Shown here piece by piece: positions 24,944 to 32,031 of a stretch of 32,726 bases of DNA. Origin of the DNA: Streptomyces sulfonofaciens (GTDB lineage Bacteria > Actinomycetota > Actinomycetes > Streptomycetales > Streptomycetaceae); contig NZ_BNCD01000039.1 in NCBI RefSeq assembly GCF_014656295.1, positions 1-32,726 on the forward strand, written 5' to 3'. The position numbers and the translations under genes are program-made. Position 1 is the stretch's first letter; every line of letters starts with the position of its first letter. The notes below the pieces were generated by a model. It worked only from the letters and a program-made list of their open reading frames with translations, had not been told where the DNA came from and searched no databases.

Positions 24944-25557
24944 TGCTGTCCGCAGTGGCGCTCGTACCGCCGGAGTCCACCCAGCAGGCGGTGGGTTACC
25001 CGTCGCTGTTCCTGCTGGTGCTGATAGGCGCGCTGGTACCCGTGGTGCCTACCGGCGCGCTGGTGAGCTCGGCGGGGGTGGTGGCACTCCATCAGACGGC
25101 ACCGTTCGCGCTGGTGGCGGTGTTCGGGGTCGCGGCGCTCGCGGCGTTCCTCGGTGATGTCGCACTGTACTGGCTGGGGCGCAGGGGCATGGGCTCGCGC
25201 GGCGGCTCCCGCTGGCTGGCGGCGATCCGCGACCGGGCGCCGGAGGACCGGCTCGCCCAGGCCCAGGAGCGGTTGGCCGAGCACGAGGTCCCGGTGCTGG
25301 TGCTGTCACGGCTGATCCCCGCGGGCCGGGTCCCGGTGATGCTGGCCTGCCTGCTGGCGAGGATGCCGCTGCGCCGCTTCGCCCGCGGCGACATCACCGC
25401 GTGCCTGGCGTGGGCGGTGACGTACCAGCTCATCGGCATCCTCGGCGGCTCGTTGTTCGCCGAGCCGTGGGAGGGCGTGGTGCTGGCCGTCGGGCTCACC
25501 GTGCTCGTCAGCGCGGCCCCTCTCCTGTGGCGCCGGATACGGGGCGGGCGGACGTGA
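24943..25557 (+). CDS. DedA/VTT-family membrane protein
   Basis: The 204-residue integral membrane protein has the DedA (SNARE-associated/VTT) layout: a hydrophobic N-terminal re-entrant region with LIGALVPVVPTGALVSSAGV, GDVALYWLGRRGG-like sequence, the conserved Arg/Gly/Pro motif SRLIPAGRVPVMLACLLARM, and terminal helices. DedA proteins act as lipid scramblases or flippases, including for undecaprenyl phosphate, coupled to ion gradients. It starts within the stop of the hydrolase gene and is probably co-transcribed. The two acidic residues common near the N terminus of DedA proteins are not obvious here. It converges on the next gene with only 68 bases between. Confidence 0.8.
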   Translation: MLSAVALVPPESTQQAVGYPSLFLLVLIGALVPVVPTGALVSSAGVVALHQTAPFALVAVFGVAALAAFLGDVALYWLGRRGMGSRGGSRWLAAIRDRAPEDRLAQAQERLAEHEVPVLVLSRLIPAGRVPVMLACLLARMPLRRFARGDITACLAWAVTYQLIGILGGSLFAEPWEGVVLAVGLTVLVSAAPLLWRRIRGGRT

Positions 25558-25625
25558 CGCGGCGGGTGCCGGCAGCGGGGCCCGGTGCGGCGGTGCGGGG
25601 TGCGCCGCGGATGTGCGGGGGTGGT

Positions 25626-27137
25626 TCAGGGGCGGTGCGCGGGTGGCCCGCCGGGGCCGCCGTCGCGCAGGTCGCCGAAGGCCGAGGCGAACGCGGCGAG
25701 TGCCACCGCCACATGGGGCAGCGCCAGCGGGTCGGGCGCGGTCAGGGCCTCGGCGCGCTGCTCGGGGGTCGCCCCCAGCAGCGGCCCGGTGGACAGCCGC
25801 ACCCTGAGCGCCGCGAGGTCGTCGCCGAAGCGGTGCCCGCCCGGCGCCGGGGCGCCCAGCCGTGCGGTGAGGAAGTCCTCCAGTTCCTGGGCGTCCCTTA
25901 CGCCGTGCGCCGCCAGCGCGGGCCGCAGCGGTGCGAGGTCCGCGTACAGGTGCCGGCCCGCCTGCGGTGGACGCGCCAGCACACCGGCCGCCCGTAGCGC
26001 CTGGTGGGCCGCGCCGGCCGTGCGCGCGTGCAGCCGGGCGGCGGTGGCGAGCCTGGCCCGCACCTCCTCGGGTTCGTCGAGGGCGAGCGCGGCGGCGGCC
26101 GCGACCGGGGCGGCGATCCGGCCGCCCACCGCCGTGAGCACGTCGAGGACCCTGGCCCGCAGCGCACGCCCCGGCCCCGTGTCCGCGAAGCGCGCCACCG
26201 CGGCGGGCCATCCGGCGGGCAGGAACGCCCCGGCGAGGTCGGCGATCACGGTCACCCCTTCCGGAACCATCTCCGCCGGGCTCACGACCACGGATGCCTC
26301 CTCGGGCCCCATGCCCGCGGGGTGGTCCGCGCCGGGCGGGGCGCCGGGCCCGGTCGGGGCGCGCCTTCCCGCGCCGGCCGCTCCCCCGGTGTCCGCGCCG
26401 CCGCCCGGCGTCCGCGCACCGTCCCGTGGGCCGGTGTCGTCCCGCCGGCCCGCCGCCCGGTACGGCCCCGGTGCCGGCCGGGTCCGTCCCGACCCGCCCG
26501 CGTGGACGGGTACGCGCTGTGCGGCCGCGGGGGCGGACGGGGCCGACCCGGTGCGGGAGGGCTGATGGAGTGTGTCGCGCAGCGTCTCGTCGCTCACGAT
26601 GTGCAGTCCCTCGCCCAGTGCGGCCTCCACGGTCTCGTGCAGCACTTCGGGCGGGGGCACGGTGGCGGTCGGATCGTCGGCGACGGAGAGCACGAGCACC
26701 CGTGGCCGGCCGCCCTCGGCGCGCACCCGGCGCACCGTCTCCAGCAGGGCGTACGGGTCGGGGACGCCACCGCACTCGGCGGGTGTCGCCACCGGGAAGA
26801 CGGCCCTGTCGAGCATCCGGGCCTGCGGCGCCCACCAGGCAGAACACGGCCTCGGCAGCAGCACGTCGCCGCCGAGCGCGGCGGTGACGGCGAGCAGCAG
26901 CAGCGGCGCACCGGGGGCGGTGGCGACCGTGCCGGGCGAGGCGGCCAGGCCGCGGCGCGTGAAGTACCCGACCGCGCTCTGCAGCAGTCGGGGGCCGCCG
27001 CCCGGCGGCTCGGCGCCGGTCCGTGCCGCCGCGGTCGCCACCGCGGCGGTCAGCTCGGGCAGCACCGGCAGGACCTGCTCGGGCAGGTCCGGGCCCTGCC
27101 GCACGGTGCCCCGGCCGTCATGAGCCGCCGTCCGCAT
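25626..27137 (-). CDS. Aminotransferase-fold protein lacking every lysine (probable pseudoenzyme)
   Basis: The 503-residue protein follows the fold-type I aminotransferase plan. It shows GYFTRRGLAASPGTVATAPGA (about 57-77), a PLP-ring region LLPRPCSAWWAPQARML (93-109), and HIVSDETLRDT (179-189) in place of the pyridine-nitrogen Asp motif. Where the Schiff-base lysine should follow, the sequence reads ADLAGAFLPAGWP (299-311). I find no lysine anywhere in the translation, so an internal aldimine is impossible. A Pro/Gly/Arg-rich insert of about 90 residues (190-280) interrupts the fold. The ATG at 27137 with GGAGG five bases upstream is preferred over GTG at 27149. A ligand-binding or scaffolding role is inferred. 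Confidence 0.7.
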   Translation of the reverse strand: MRTAAHDGRGTVRQGPDLPEQVLPVLPELTAAVATAAARTGAEPPGGGPRLLQSAVGYFTRRGLAASPGTVATAPGAPLLLLAVTAALGGDVLLPRPCSAWWAPQARMLDRAVFPVATPAECGGVPDPYALLETVRRVRAEGGRPRVLVLSVADDPTATVPPPEVLHETVEAALGEGLHIVSDETLRDTLHQPSRTGSAPSAPAAAQRVPVHAGGSGRTRPAPGPYRAAGRRDDTGPRDGARTPGGGADTGGAAGAGRRAPTGPGAPPGADHPAGMGPEEASVVVSPAEMVPEGVTVIADLAGAFLPAGWPAAVARFADTGPGRALRARVLDVLTAVGGRIAAPVAAAAALALDEPEEVRARLATAARLHARTAGAAHQALRAAGVLARPPQAGRHLYADLAPLRPALAAHGVRDAQELEDFLTARLGAPAPGGHRFGDDLAALRVRLSTGPLLGATPEQRAEALTAPDPLALPHVAVALAAFASAFGDLRDGGPGGPPAHRP

Positions 27138-27255
27138 ACACACCTCCACACACCGCTAGCGGATCCCGCGCACCACCGCCCGTCACCACCCTCCCGGCTC
27201 CCGGCTCACGGCTCCCGGCTCACGGCGCCGGCCGCTCACCCGGCCGGCCCCGTCG

Positions 27256-27975
27256 TCAGGGTCCCTCCGCACCGGGCGCCAGGGACTCCAGCTCCTCCTC
27301 CAGGCCGTGGCCCCGGGTGTCCACCAGGCGCCGGGCGACGTCCGTGAGCTTGCGGTTCGTACCCTGGGAGATACGGCGCAGGACGTCGAAGGCGGCGTCC
27401 GCGTCGCACGACAGGACGTACATCACGATGCCGCAGGCCTGGTCGACCAGCGGCCGCGAGCGCAGTGCGGCACCCATGTGGTCGAGTTCGGCGAGCGCCG
27501 ACTGGTAGGCGCGGTCCCGGGCCAGGCCGGTGGCGGTGAGTTCGCCGAGTGCCCGGGCCGGGCCGTGGCCGGCGTCGGAAAGCCCACCGGCGTGGAAGCT
27601 GTAGAGGCTGAGGGTGATGGTGAGGCCGTTGCGGCGGAACGGAATCGTCAGGCTGGAGCGCACTCCGGAGTCCAGGGCGACCGCGCGGTACAGCGGCCAG
27701 CGCTCCTCGCGCAGCAGGTCCACGGCGTCCACCTGCCTGCCGTGCTCGGCGGCCGTCGGTATGGGTCCGGTGCCCGACCGCAACTGCACCGCGACCAGGG
27801 CCGACAGGTCCGGATGGGTGACCGCGGCCGGGCGCTCGCCGCCGTCGGAGACCGTCGCGCTCGCGCCGCAGCAGCCGGCGGTGCAGTCCACCGCCTTTTC
27901 GGCCAGGTCCGAGAGCCTGCGGCCCGGCAGTGCGGACTCCGGCGTCTCGGGGCCCAGATGGTCCGAGTCCGGCAT
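27256..27975 (-). CDS. GAF-ANTAR RNA-binding antitermination regulator
   Basis: The 239-residue protein has a GAF-like sensory region (about 45-160) and a C-terminal ANTAR domain (about 165-220) with LRSRPLVDQACGIVMYVLSCDADAAFDVLRRISQ, the helical bundle that binds paired hexaloop RNA hairpins to relieve termination. An unusual cysteine cluster, CTAGCCG, sits before the GAF core (around residue 31). The frame is open 19 codons further, but the ATG at 27975 with GGAGG (27984-27988, reverse strand) eight bases upstream is clear. It is divergent from the PAS/GAF protein across 73 bases. Target RNAs are not identifiable within this window. Confidence 0.88.
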   Translation of the reverse strand: MPDSDHLGPETPESALPGRRLSDLAEKAVDCTAGCCGASATVSDGGERPAAVTHPDLSALVAVQLRSGTGPIPTAAEHGRQVDAVDLLREERWPLYRAVALDSGVRSSLTIPFRRNGLTITLSLYSFHAGGLSDAGHGPARALGELTATGLARDRAYQSALAELDHMGAALRSRPLVDQACGIVMYVLSCDADAAFDVLRRISQGTNRKLTDVARRLVDTRGHGLEEELESLAPGAEGP

Positions 27976-28036
27976 CGATCTCGCCTCCTCTCCCGACTGC
28001 TTCCCGCTCGCCTCACCGGAAAACGGATTCACCAGC

Positions 28037-28042
28037 TAAGTT
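28037..28042 (+). promoter_or_regulatory. -10 hexamer for a leaderless PAS/GAF transcript
   Basis: TAAGTT is followed by six bases and then the ATG at 28049. No ribosome site precedes the ATG, so the mRNA probably starts at the first codon. No convincing -35 box is present. Confidence 0.5.
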
Positions 28043-28048
28043 CGAGCC

Positions 28049-29200
28049 ATGGCACAGACCGACGAGTTCGGCGAGGAGCTTGCCGACTTCGTACACCGTA
28101 TCGCCGAGCTGAAGACCGCCCGGAGTGTTCCGGAGGGGGACCTGCGGGCCGTCCTCGACGCGGCGCTCTTCGAGCTCGACCATGCGGCCGGGCATTTGTG
28201 GCCACTGTACGAGCGACTGGTCACCGGTGGCGCGTCGGCACCGTCCGCGCCCTCCGGCGACCGCGTGGAGCAGCAGTTGCTGCGGGCGATGTTCCAGCGT
28301 TTCCCCCTGGCCGTGGCGCTGGTGGACCGCGAGACGGTGGTCCGCAGGATGAACTTCGCGGCGACCGTCCTCACCGGAGTGCGCGCGGGCTACGCGACGG
28401 GGCGGGCGCTCGCCGGCCTGCTGGCCCACGCCGACCGTGCCGCGTTCCGTTCCCAGGTGGCGGCGGTGGCACGCGGTGAGGGCGACCGCAGCCTGGTGGT
28501 GCGCCAGCAGCACGACCCGAAGGCCCGGGTGCGGGCCACCCTGACGGCTCTGCGGCCCAGCAACGAGCCGCGGATCGTGGTGCTGGTCGTGCTCCAGCCC
28601 GCGGACGCGCACGGCCGCACCGGCCCCCGCGGCGGCCCGTCCGAGACGTCGGGCCACCTGCCCGACCTCTCCGAGACGACCCGGCACGCGGTCCTCACGG
28701 ACCTGCTGGACTCGATGGCCACGGCCCTGATCGGCGTCCCGACGGACGACGGCCCCGACGAGGTGCTCAGGCGGGCCGCGCGGGTGCTGCACGGCCGCTT
28801 CGCGGACTGGGTGGTGGTGGAGTCGGGCGCCGCCCGGTTGCGGCGGGTCACGGTGCTGGGCCCGGACGACGCGGGCACGCTCGCCGAGTCCCTGGCGAAG
28901 CAGGACCCCACCGGGTGCCCGCTGGTGGTGGAGGCCGCGCGGGGCGGCTCCATGGCCGTCAAGGTGCGCCCGGAGGACCCGGAGGAGTTCGGACGGGACT
29001 CGTCGGACGATCCGGTGCTGGTACGGGCCAACGTGACCTCGCTGGTGTGCGCGCCACTGGCGGACGGTGGGGACGGCGCCGTCCAGGGCGTCCTCACGCT
29101 GTTCCGCACCGGCGCGCGGCTGGCGTTCTCGATGGCCGAGGCCCAGACGGTCGACATGATGGCGCGCCACATCGCCCTGGCCATGCGCCGCCGCGCCTGA
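28049..29200 (+). CDS. PAS and GAF sensory-domain protein
   Basis: The 383-residue protein has a helical N-terminal segment (1-60), a PAS domain (about 80-175: FPLAVALVDRETVVRRMNFAA), a linker rich in Gly/Pro, and a C-terminal GAF domain (about 215-380: VRANVTSLVCAPLADGG, VQGVLTLFR, AQTVDMMARHIALAM). No kinase, phosphatase, DNA-binding or cyclase domain follows, so its output must be through protein contact. Streptomyces relatives often end with a SpoIIE phosphatase; that part is absent. It is divergent from the GAF-ANTAR regulator, and the pair may sense related signals. The transcript looks leaderless. Confidence 0.8.
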   Translation: MAQTDEFGEELADFVHRIAELKTARSVPEGDLRAVLDAALFELDHAAGHLWPLYERLVTGGASAPSAPSGDRVEQQLLRAMFQRFPLAVALVDRETVVRRMNFAATVLTGVRAGYATGRALAGLLAHADRAAFRSQVAAVARGEGDRSLVVRQQHDPKARVRATLTALRPSNEPRIVVLVVLQPADAHGRTGPRGGPSETSGHLPDLSETTRHAVLTDLLDSMATALIGVPTDDGPDEVLRRAARVLHGRFADWVVVESGAARLRRVTVLGPDDAGTLAESLAKQDPTGCPLVVEAARGGSMAVKVRPEDPEEFGRDSSDDPVLVRANVTSLVCAPLADGGDGAVQGVLTLFRTGARLAFSMAEAQTVDMMARHIALAMRRRA

Positions 29201-29525
29201 CCCGGCACGCCGGACGGCCCACCGGGCCGGTGGGAAGACGGCCCACCGGCCCGGCCCCGTCGGCGCGGCCCGCTCGCCGGCGTCGACGGCTCGGGTGGAG
29301 GGCCGGACAGCGTGTGGGCGGCGACGGCGTCCCGCGGCGGTCCACCGGGCGGCCGGGGCGGCACGGCGCCGGCCACCGGCAGGCCGCGGGGGCCCGGGCG
29401 GGTCACCGGCCGAGGCTCCTCGCGGTGCCGCGCTCCTCGCGGTGTGTCCGGGCCATCGGCCGGCCGGTGGTCGGCCGATGGCCCGGCGCCTGCGCGGAGG
29501 GGGCGCCCCGCGGGGCGCGGGGGGA
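29201..29525. other. Convergent intergenic region, no gene seen
   Basis: Apart from the hairpin at 29224-29252 there is no supported gene. Short imperfect repeats of CTCCTCGCGGTG (29407-29442) are present. The region separates the convergent PAS/GAF and sigma-factor genes. Confidence 0.5.
29224..29252 (+). terminator. Hairpin terminator between PAS/GAF and sigma-factor genes
   Basis: GGGCCGGTGGG pairs with CCCACCGGCCC over 11 bp around a 7-base loop, 23 bases past the PAS/GAF stop. No T-run follows, so confidence is moderate. Confidence 0.6.
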
Positions 29526-30335
29526 TCACGCGGCCTGCGGCATGGCCCGGTCGTGCAGGATGTCCTCCCGCAGCCGGCCGCAGCTACGGCTGATCAGGCG
29601 CGAGACGTGCATCTGCGAGATGCCGAGCTGCTCGGCGATCCTGCTCTGGGTCATGTCGCCGAAGAACCGCATGTAGAGGATGGCCCGCTCGCGCTCCGGA
29701 AGAGCCCGCAGCCGCGGCTTCACGGACTCCCGGTCGACGACGACGTCCAGCGCCGGATCGATCGAGCCCAGGGCGTCGCGCAGTGCGTAGCCGTCCTCGC
29801 TGCCGGGCAGCTCGGCGTCCAGCGAGAGCGCGGTGAAGCTGTCCAGGGCCTCCAGGCCGATCCGGGCGTCCTCCTCGCTCATCCCGGCCCGCTCGGCTAT
29901 CTCGGGCACACTCGGCAGCCGCCCGGACACGGACTGGGTCAGGTCCTGGCAGGCGAAACGGACCCGGTTGCGCAGGTCCTGGACGCGGCGCGGTACGTGC
30001 AGGGTCCACATGTGGTCGCGGAAGTGCCGCTTGATCTCCCCGGTGATCGTCGGCACGGCGTAGCTCTCGAAGGCGCAGCCGCGCGCCGGATCGTAGCGGT
30101 CGACGGCCTTCACCAGGCCGAGGGCGGCCACCTGGCGGAGGTCCTCGTAGGACTCGCCGCGCCCGCGGAAGCGGCCGGCGAGCCGGTCCGCCATGGGCAG
30201 CCAGGCCTCCACCAGCTTGTCACGCAGCTCGTCGCGCTCGGGTCCTTCGGGCAGCTTGGTCAGCCGGCGGAAGTCCTCGGCGGTGTCGGGGGCATCGTCG
30301 TGCGGGTGGTGCTTCGCTCGGGTGTCGGTTCGCAT
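29526..30335 (-). CDS. RNA polymerase sigma factor, SigB/SigF/SigG family
   Basis: The 269-residue protein has sigma region 2 (YEDLRQVAALGLVKAVDRYD, then YAVPTITGEIKRHFRDHMW), region 3 (GRLPSVPEIAERAGMSEEDA) and region 4 helix-turn-helix (LPERERAILYMRFFGDMTQSRI, GISQMHVSRLISR), as in stress and sporulation sigma factors of Gram-positive bacteria. It has no region 1.1. The frame extends 26 codons upstream, but the ATG at 30335 gives the usual start; GGGAG lies 12 bases away. No anti-sigma or anti-anti-sigma gene is adjacent, though family members usually depend on one. Nearby genes carry matching GNNT-N15-GGGTAC promoters. Confidence 0.93.
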   Translation of the reverse strand: MRTDTRAKHHPHDDAPDTAEDFRRLTKLPEGPERDELRDKLVEAWLPMADRLAGRFRGRGESYEDLRQVAALGLVKAVDRYDPARGCAFESYAVPTITGEIKRHFRDHMWTLHVPRRVQDLRNRVRFACQDLTQSVSGRLPSVPEIAERAGMSEEDARIGLEALDSFTALSLDAELPGSEDGYALRDALGSIDPALDVVVDRESVKPRLRALPERERAILYMRFFGDMTQSRIAEQLGISQMHVSRLISRSCGRLREDILHDRAMPQAA

Positions 30336-30510
30336 AGCGCGTCGCCACTCCCTAGAAGAAGACGGGTGAAACGGCCTTCGTGGGAGTGCGTGTACCGGTA
30401 CGGGGAGACACACCCGGGGTGCAAAAACGCCGCTCCCACGGACGTGCCTCCTGTCCGAAGCACTGGTCTCCCTGTGCCCTGGTCCGGCGAGCCCGAAACC
30501 TCACCCGTGG

Positions 30511-30675
30511 TCAGGCGTCACGACCCGTGTCGCGCACCCCGGCCACGACCGGGGAGGGTGCTTCGCGCACCTCCGGCTCGTCCTCGGCCCGCGGGAGCAT
30601 CAACTCCTCGTAACGGCCGAGCGCCACCAGCACGCCCAGCATGAAAAACGGCACGAACACGGCGATAAACGCCAT
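30511..30675 (-). CDS. Small single-pass membrane protein
   Basis: This 54-residue product begins MAFIAVFVPFFMLGVLVALG, a transmembrane helix, followed by RYEELMLPRAEDEPEV and an acidic, Pro-containing cytoplasmic tail. GGAAGGA lies about seven bases before the ATG, and it is the only well-initiated frame in the 30511-30835 stretch. I do not recognise a named family. It lies on the same strand as the sigma factor (175 bases upstream of it) and divergent from the DUF2795 gene. Membership in the stress island is inferred from position. Confidence 0.65.
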   Translation of the reverse strand: MAFIAVFVPFFMLGVLVALGRYEELMLPRAEDEPEVREAPSPVVAGVRDTGRDA

Positions 30676-30787
30676 GATCCATTCCTTCCACTGAATATCC
30701 AGCAAAGGGGGTAAGATCCGGGTCTCCCGCGGAGCACCGGGTAAACCGGTGGACGGCTCCGGAAACCCAAGTCGTGGACGTCCGGCC

Positions 30788-30812
30788 GTGTCGCGGGCGC
30801 CCCATCGGGTAC
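30788..30812 (+). promoter_or_regulatory. Sigma-B-type promoter before the DUF2795 gene
   Basis: GTGT-N15-GGGTAC fits the GNNT-N14-16-GGGTAY pattern of the SigB/SigF group of actinomycete sigma factors. It ends 37 bases before the ATG at 30850. Confidence 0.6.
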
Positions 30813-30849
30813 GCGAAGATCGTCTGTTTACGTACCTTTGGAGGCAGGC

Positions 30850-31236
30850 ATGCAACGAGGTAGTGACCGGCTGAGCGTGCACCGTGACGAGGAGATGAAG
30901 GCGGAACTCCGCGGGCTGCTGACGTCCGGGCATCCGACCCGGAGCGAGGAGTGGCACGACCCGGAGCCGAGCGCCGAGGACGACCCGGAGGTGGCGGGGG
31001 GTCCCGTGACCCCGCAGCGCTCCCCCGGCGCGGTGGACGCGCTCCACTACGAGCTGGCACGGAACCTGGGCCGGGCGGCGTTCCCCGCCAAGCCCGGCCG
31101 GCTGCGGGCCGCGCTGCGTGATCGGCACGCCCCGGACGAGCTGGCGGAGCAGCTCAAGGCACTGCCGGGCGACGTCAAGTACACCAATGCCCACGAGGTG
31201 GCCGAGGCACTGGTCCGGGCCCGCCGTGAGGCATGA
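30850..31236 (+). CDS. DUF2795-domain protein
   Basis: The 128-residue hydrophilic protein has a DUF2795-like C terminus (about 65-125): ELARNLGRAAFPAKPGRLRAAL, then LAEQLKALPGDVKYTNAHEV. The N-terminal half is acidic and probably disordered. GGAGG (30840-30844) is five bases before the ATG. The function of the domain is unknown; family members are often found among stress-induced genes. It carries its own sigma-B-type promoter and is followed after 80 bases by the CBS protein gene. Confidence 0.75.
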   Translation: MQRGSDRLSVHRDEEMKAELRGLLTSGHPTRSEEWHDPEPSAEDDPEVAGGPVTPQRSPGAVDALHYELARNLGRAAFPAKPGRLRAALRDRHAPDELAEQLKALPGDVKYTNAHEVAEALVRARREA

Positions 31237-31255
31237 AGAAGCGTCCCTCGGGTAC
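31231..31255 (+). promoter_or_regulatory. Sigma-B-type promoter before the CBS gene
   Basis: GCAT-N15-GGGTAC again fits GNNT-N14-16-GGGTAY. It overlaps the end of the DUF2795 gene and ends 61 bases before the CBS start codon. Confidence 0.55.
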
Positions 31256-31316
31256 TGCGGGCATCGTCGCGGGACGTAGTGCTTCCGCGGCCGGGAGACG
31301 CAGAAGGGCCATTGCC

Positions 31317-31802
31317 ATGGCTGATGTGGTGAGGGAGGTCATGACGCCGGGCGCGGTCATGGTCCCGCCGGACGCCTCGCTCGTCGAGGCCGCGCAGCTT
31401 ATGCGCGCCCAGGGGATCGGGGATGTCCTGGTGGCCTCCGGACAGCATGTGCTGGGGGTGCTCACGGATCGTGACATCACCCTCCGGGCGGTCGCGGAGG
31501 GCTCGGACCCGCTGACGGTGAGCGCACGGGCCGTGTGCACCCCCAACCCCGTGGTGGTCGGCCCGGAGGACTTGGTGACGGTGGCCGCGGGCCTGATGCG
31601 CGAGCACGCGATCAGGCGGCTGCCGGTCGTCGAGGACGGGCGTCTGGTGGGCGTGGTCAGCATGGGCGACATCGCGGTCGCCGAGGAGCCCGGGTCCACG
31701 CTGGCTGAGGTCAGCCGCGCGGACGGGCACGGGCGGCGGCGGGACGGGGGCCAGCCGCGGGGCGGTCCCGACCTGGCGGAGCCGCCGACCCGCGGCTGGT
31801 GA
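31317..31802 (+). CDS. Tandem CBS-domain protein
   Basis: The 161-residue protein contains two CBS motifs forming a Bateman module: MADVVREVMTPGAVMVPPDA to about residue 60 (VLGVLTDRDITLRAVAEG), and CTPNPVVVGPEDLVTVAAGL to about 125 (RLVGVVSMGDIAV). Such modules bind adenine nucleotides and report energy state; the short stand-alone form is common in Streptomyces stress regions. The last 30 residues are disordered. The ATG follows GAAGGG by about ten bases. It has its own sigma-B-type promoter and precedes the unusual T-free spacer and the PfpI gene, with which it may be co-transcribed. Confidence 0.88.
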   Translation: MADVVREVMTPGAVMVPPDASLVEAAQLMRAQGIGDVLVASGQHVLGVLTDRDITLRAVAEGSDPLTVSARAVCTPNPVVVGPEDLVTVAAGLMREHAIRRLPVVEDGRLVGVVSMGDIAVAEEPGSTLAEVSRADGHGRRRDGGQPRGGPDLAEPPTRGW

Positions 31803-32007
31803 GCGGCGGACCCGGGCCGGGCCGCCGGCAAGAACGCGCACGCCAGGAGCCGAAGGAACGGAAAGAGGCACCAGGCACACAGGAAACCCAAGAAACACGG
31901 AGCACAAGAAGCCCAGAGCACAGAACGCAAGGAACACAAGGACCGAGGCACACAAGGACCGAGGAACACAGGAAACCGGAAACCGGGAAGACAGAAAACC
32001 GAGGAAA
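31803..32007. other. T-free, purine-rich degenerate repeat spacer
   Basis: From 31801 to 32007 the plus strand contains no T. The last 160 bases are A-rich, unlike the GC-rich surroundings. They consist of degenerate CACARGRA-like units, including an exact 14-bp CACAAGGACCGAGG at 31935-31948 and 31951-31964, ACACAGGAAACC at 31877-31888 and 31966-31977, and GGAAACC twice at 31971-31984. About fourteen GGA triplets occur up to 32024. An open frame crosses it but its codon use is unlike real genes here. As RNA it would contain no U and be largely unstructured; it would form the 5' leader of the PfpI gene. Confidence 0.85.
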
Positions 32008-32031
32008 TCGGGGAAAGGCGAGGATCTCCTT

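Noticed and set aside
30392..30401. GTACCGGTAC palindrome upstream of the sigma-factor gene
   Set aside because: A 10-bp GC-rich palindrome is common by chance here, and no promoter elements align with it.
30676..31194. N-terminal extension of the small membrane protein to 227 codons
   Set aside because: The extension overlaps the DUF2795 gene and two promoter regions; the downstream ATG has the ribosome site.
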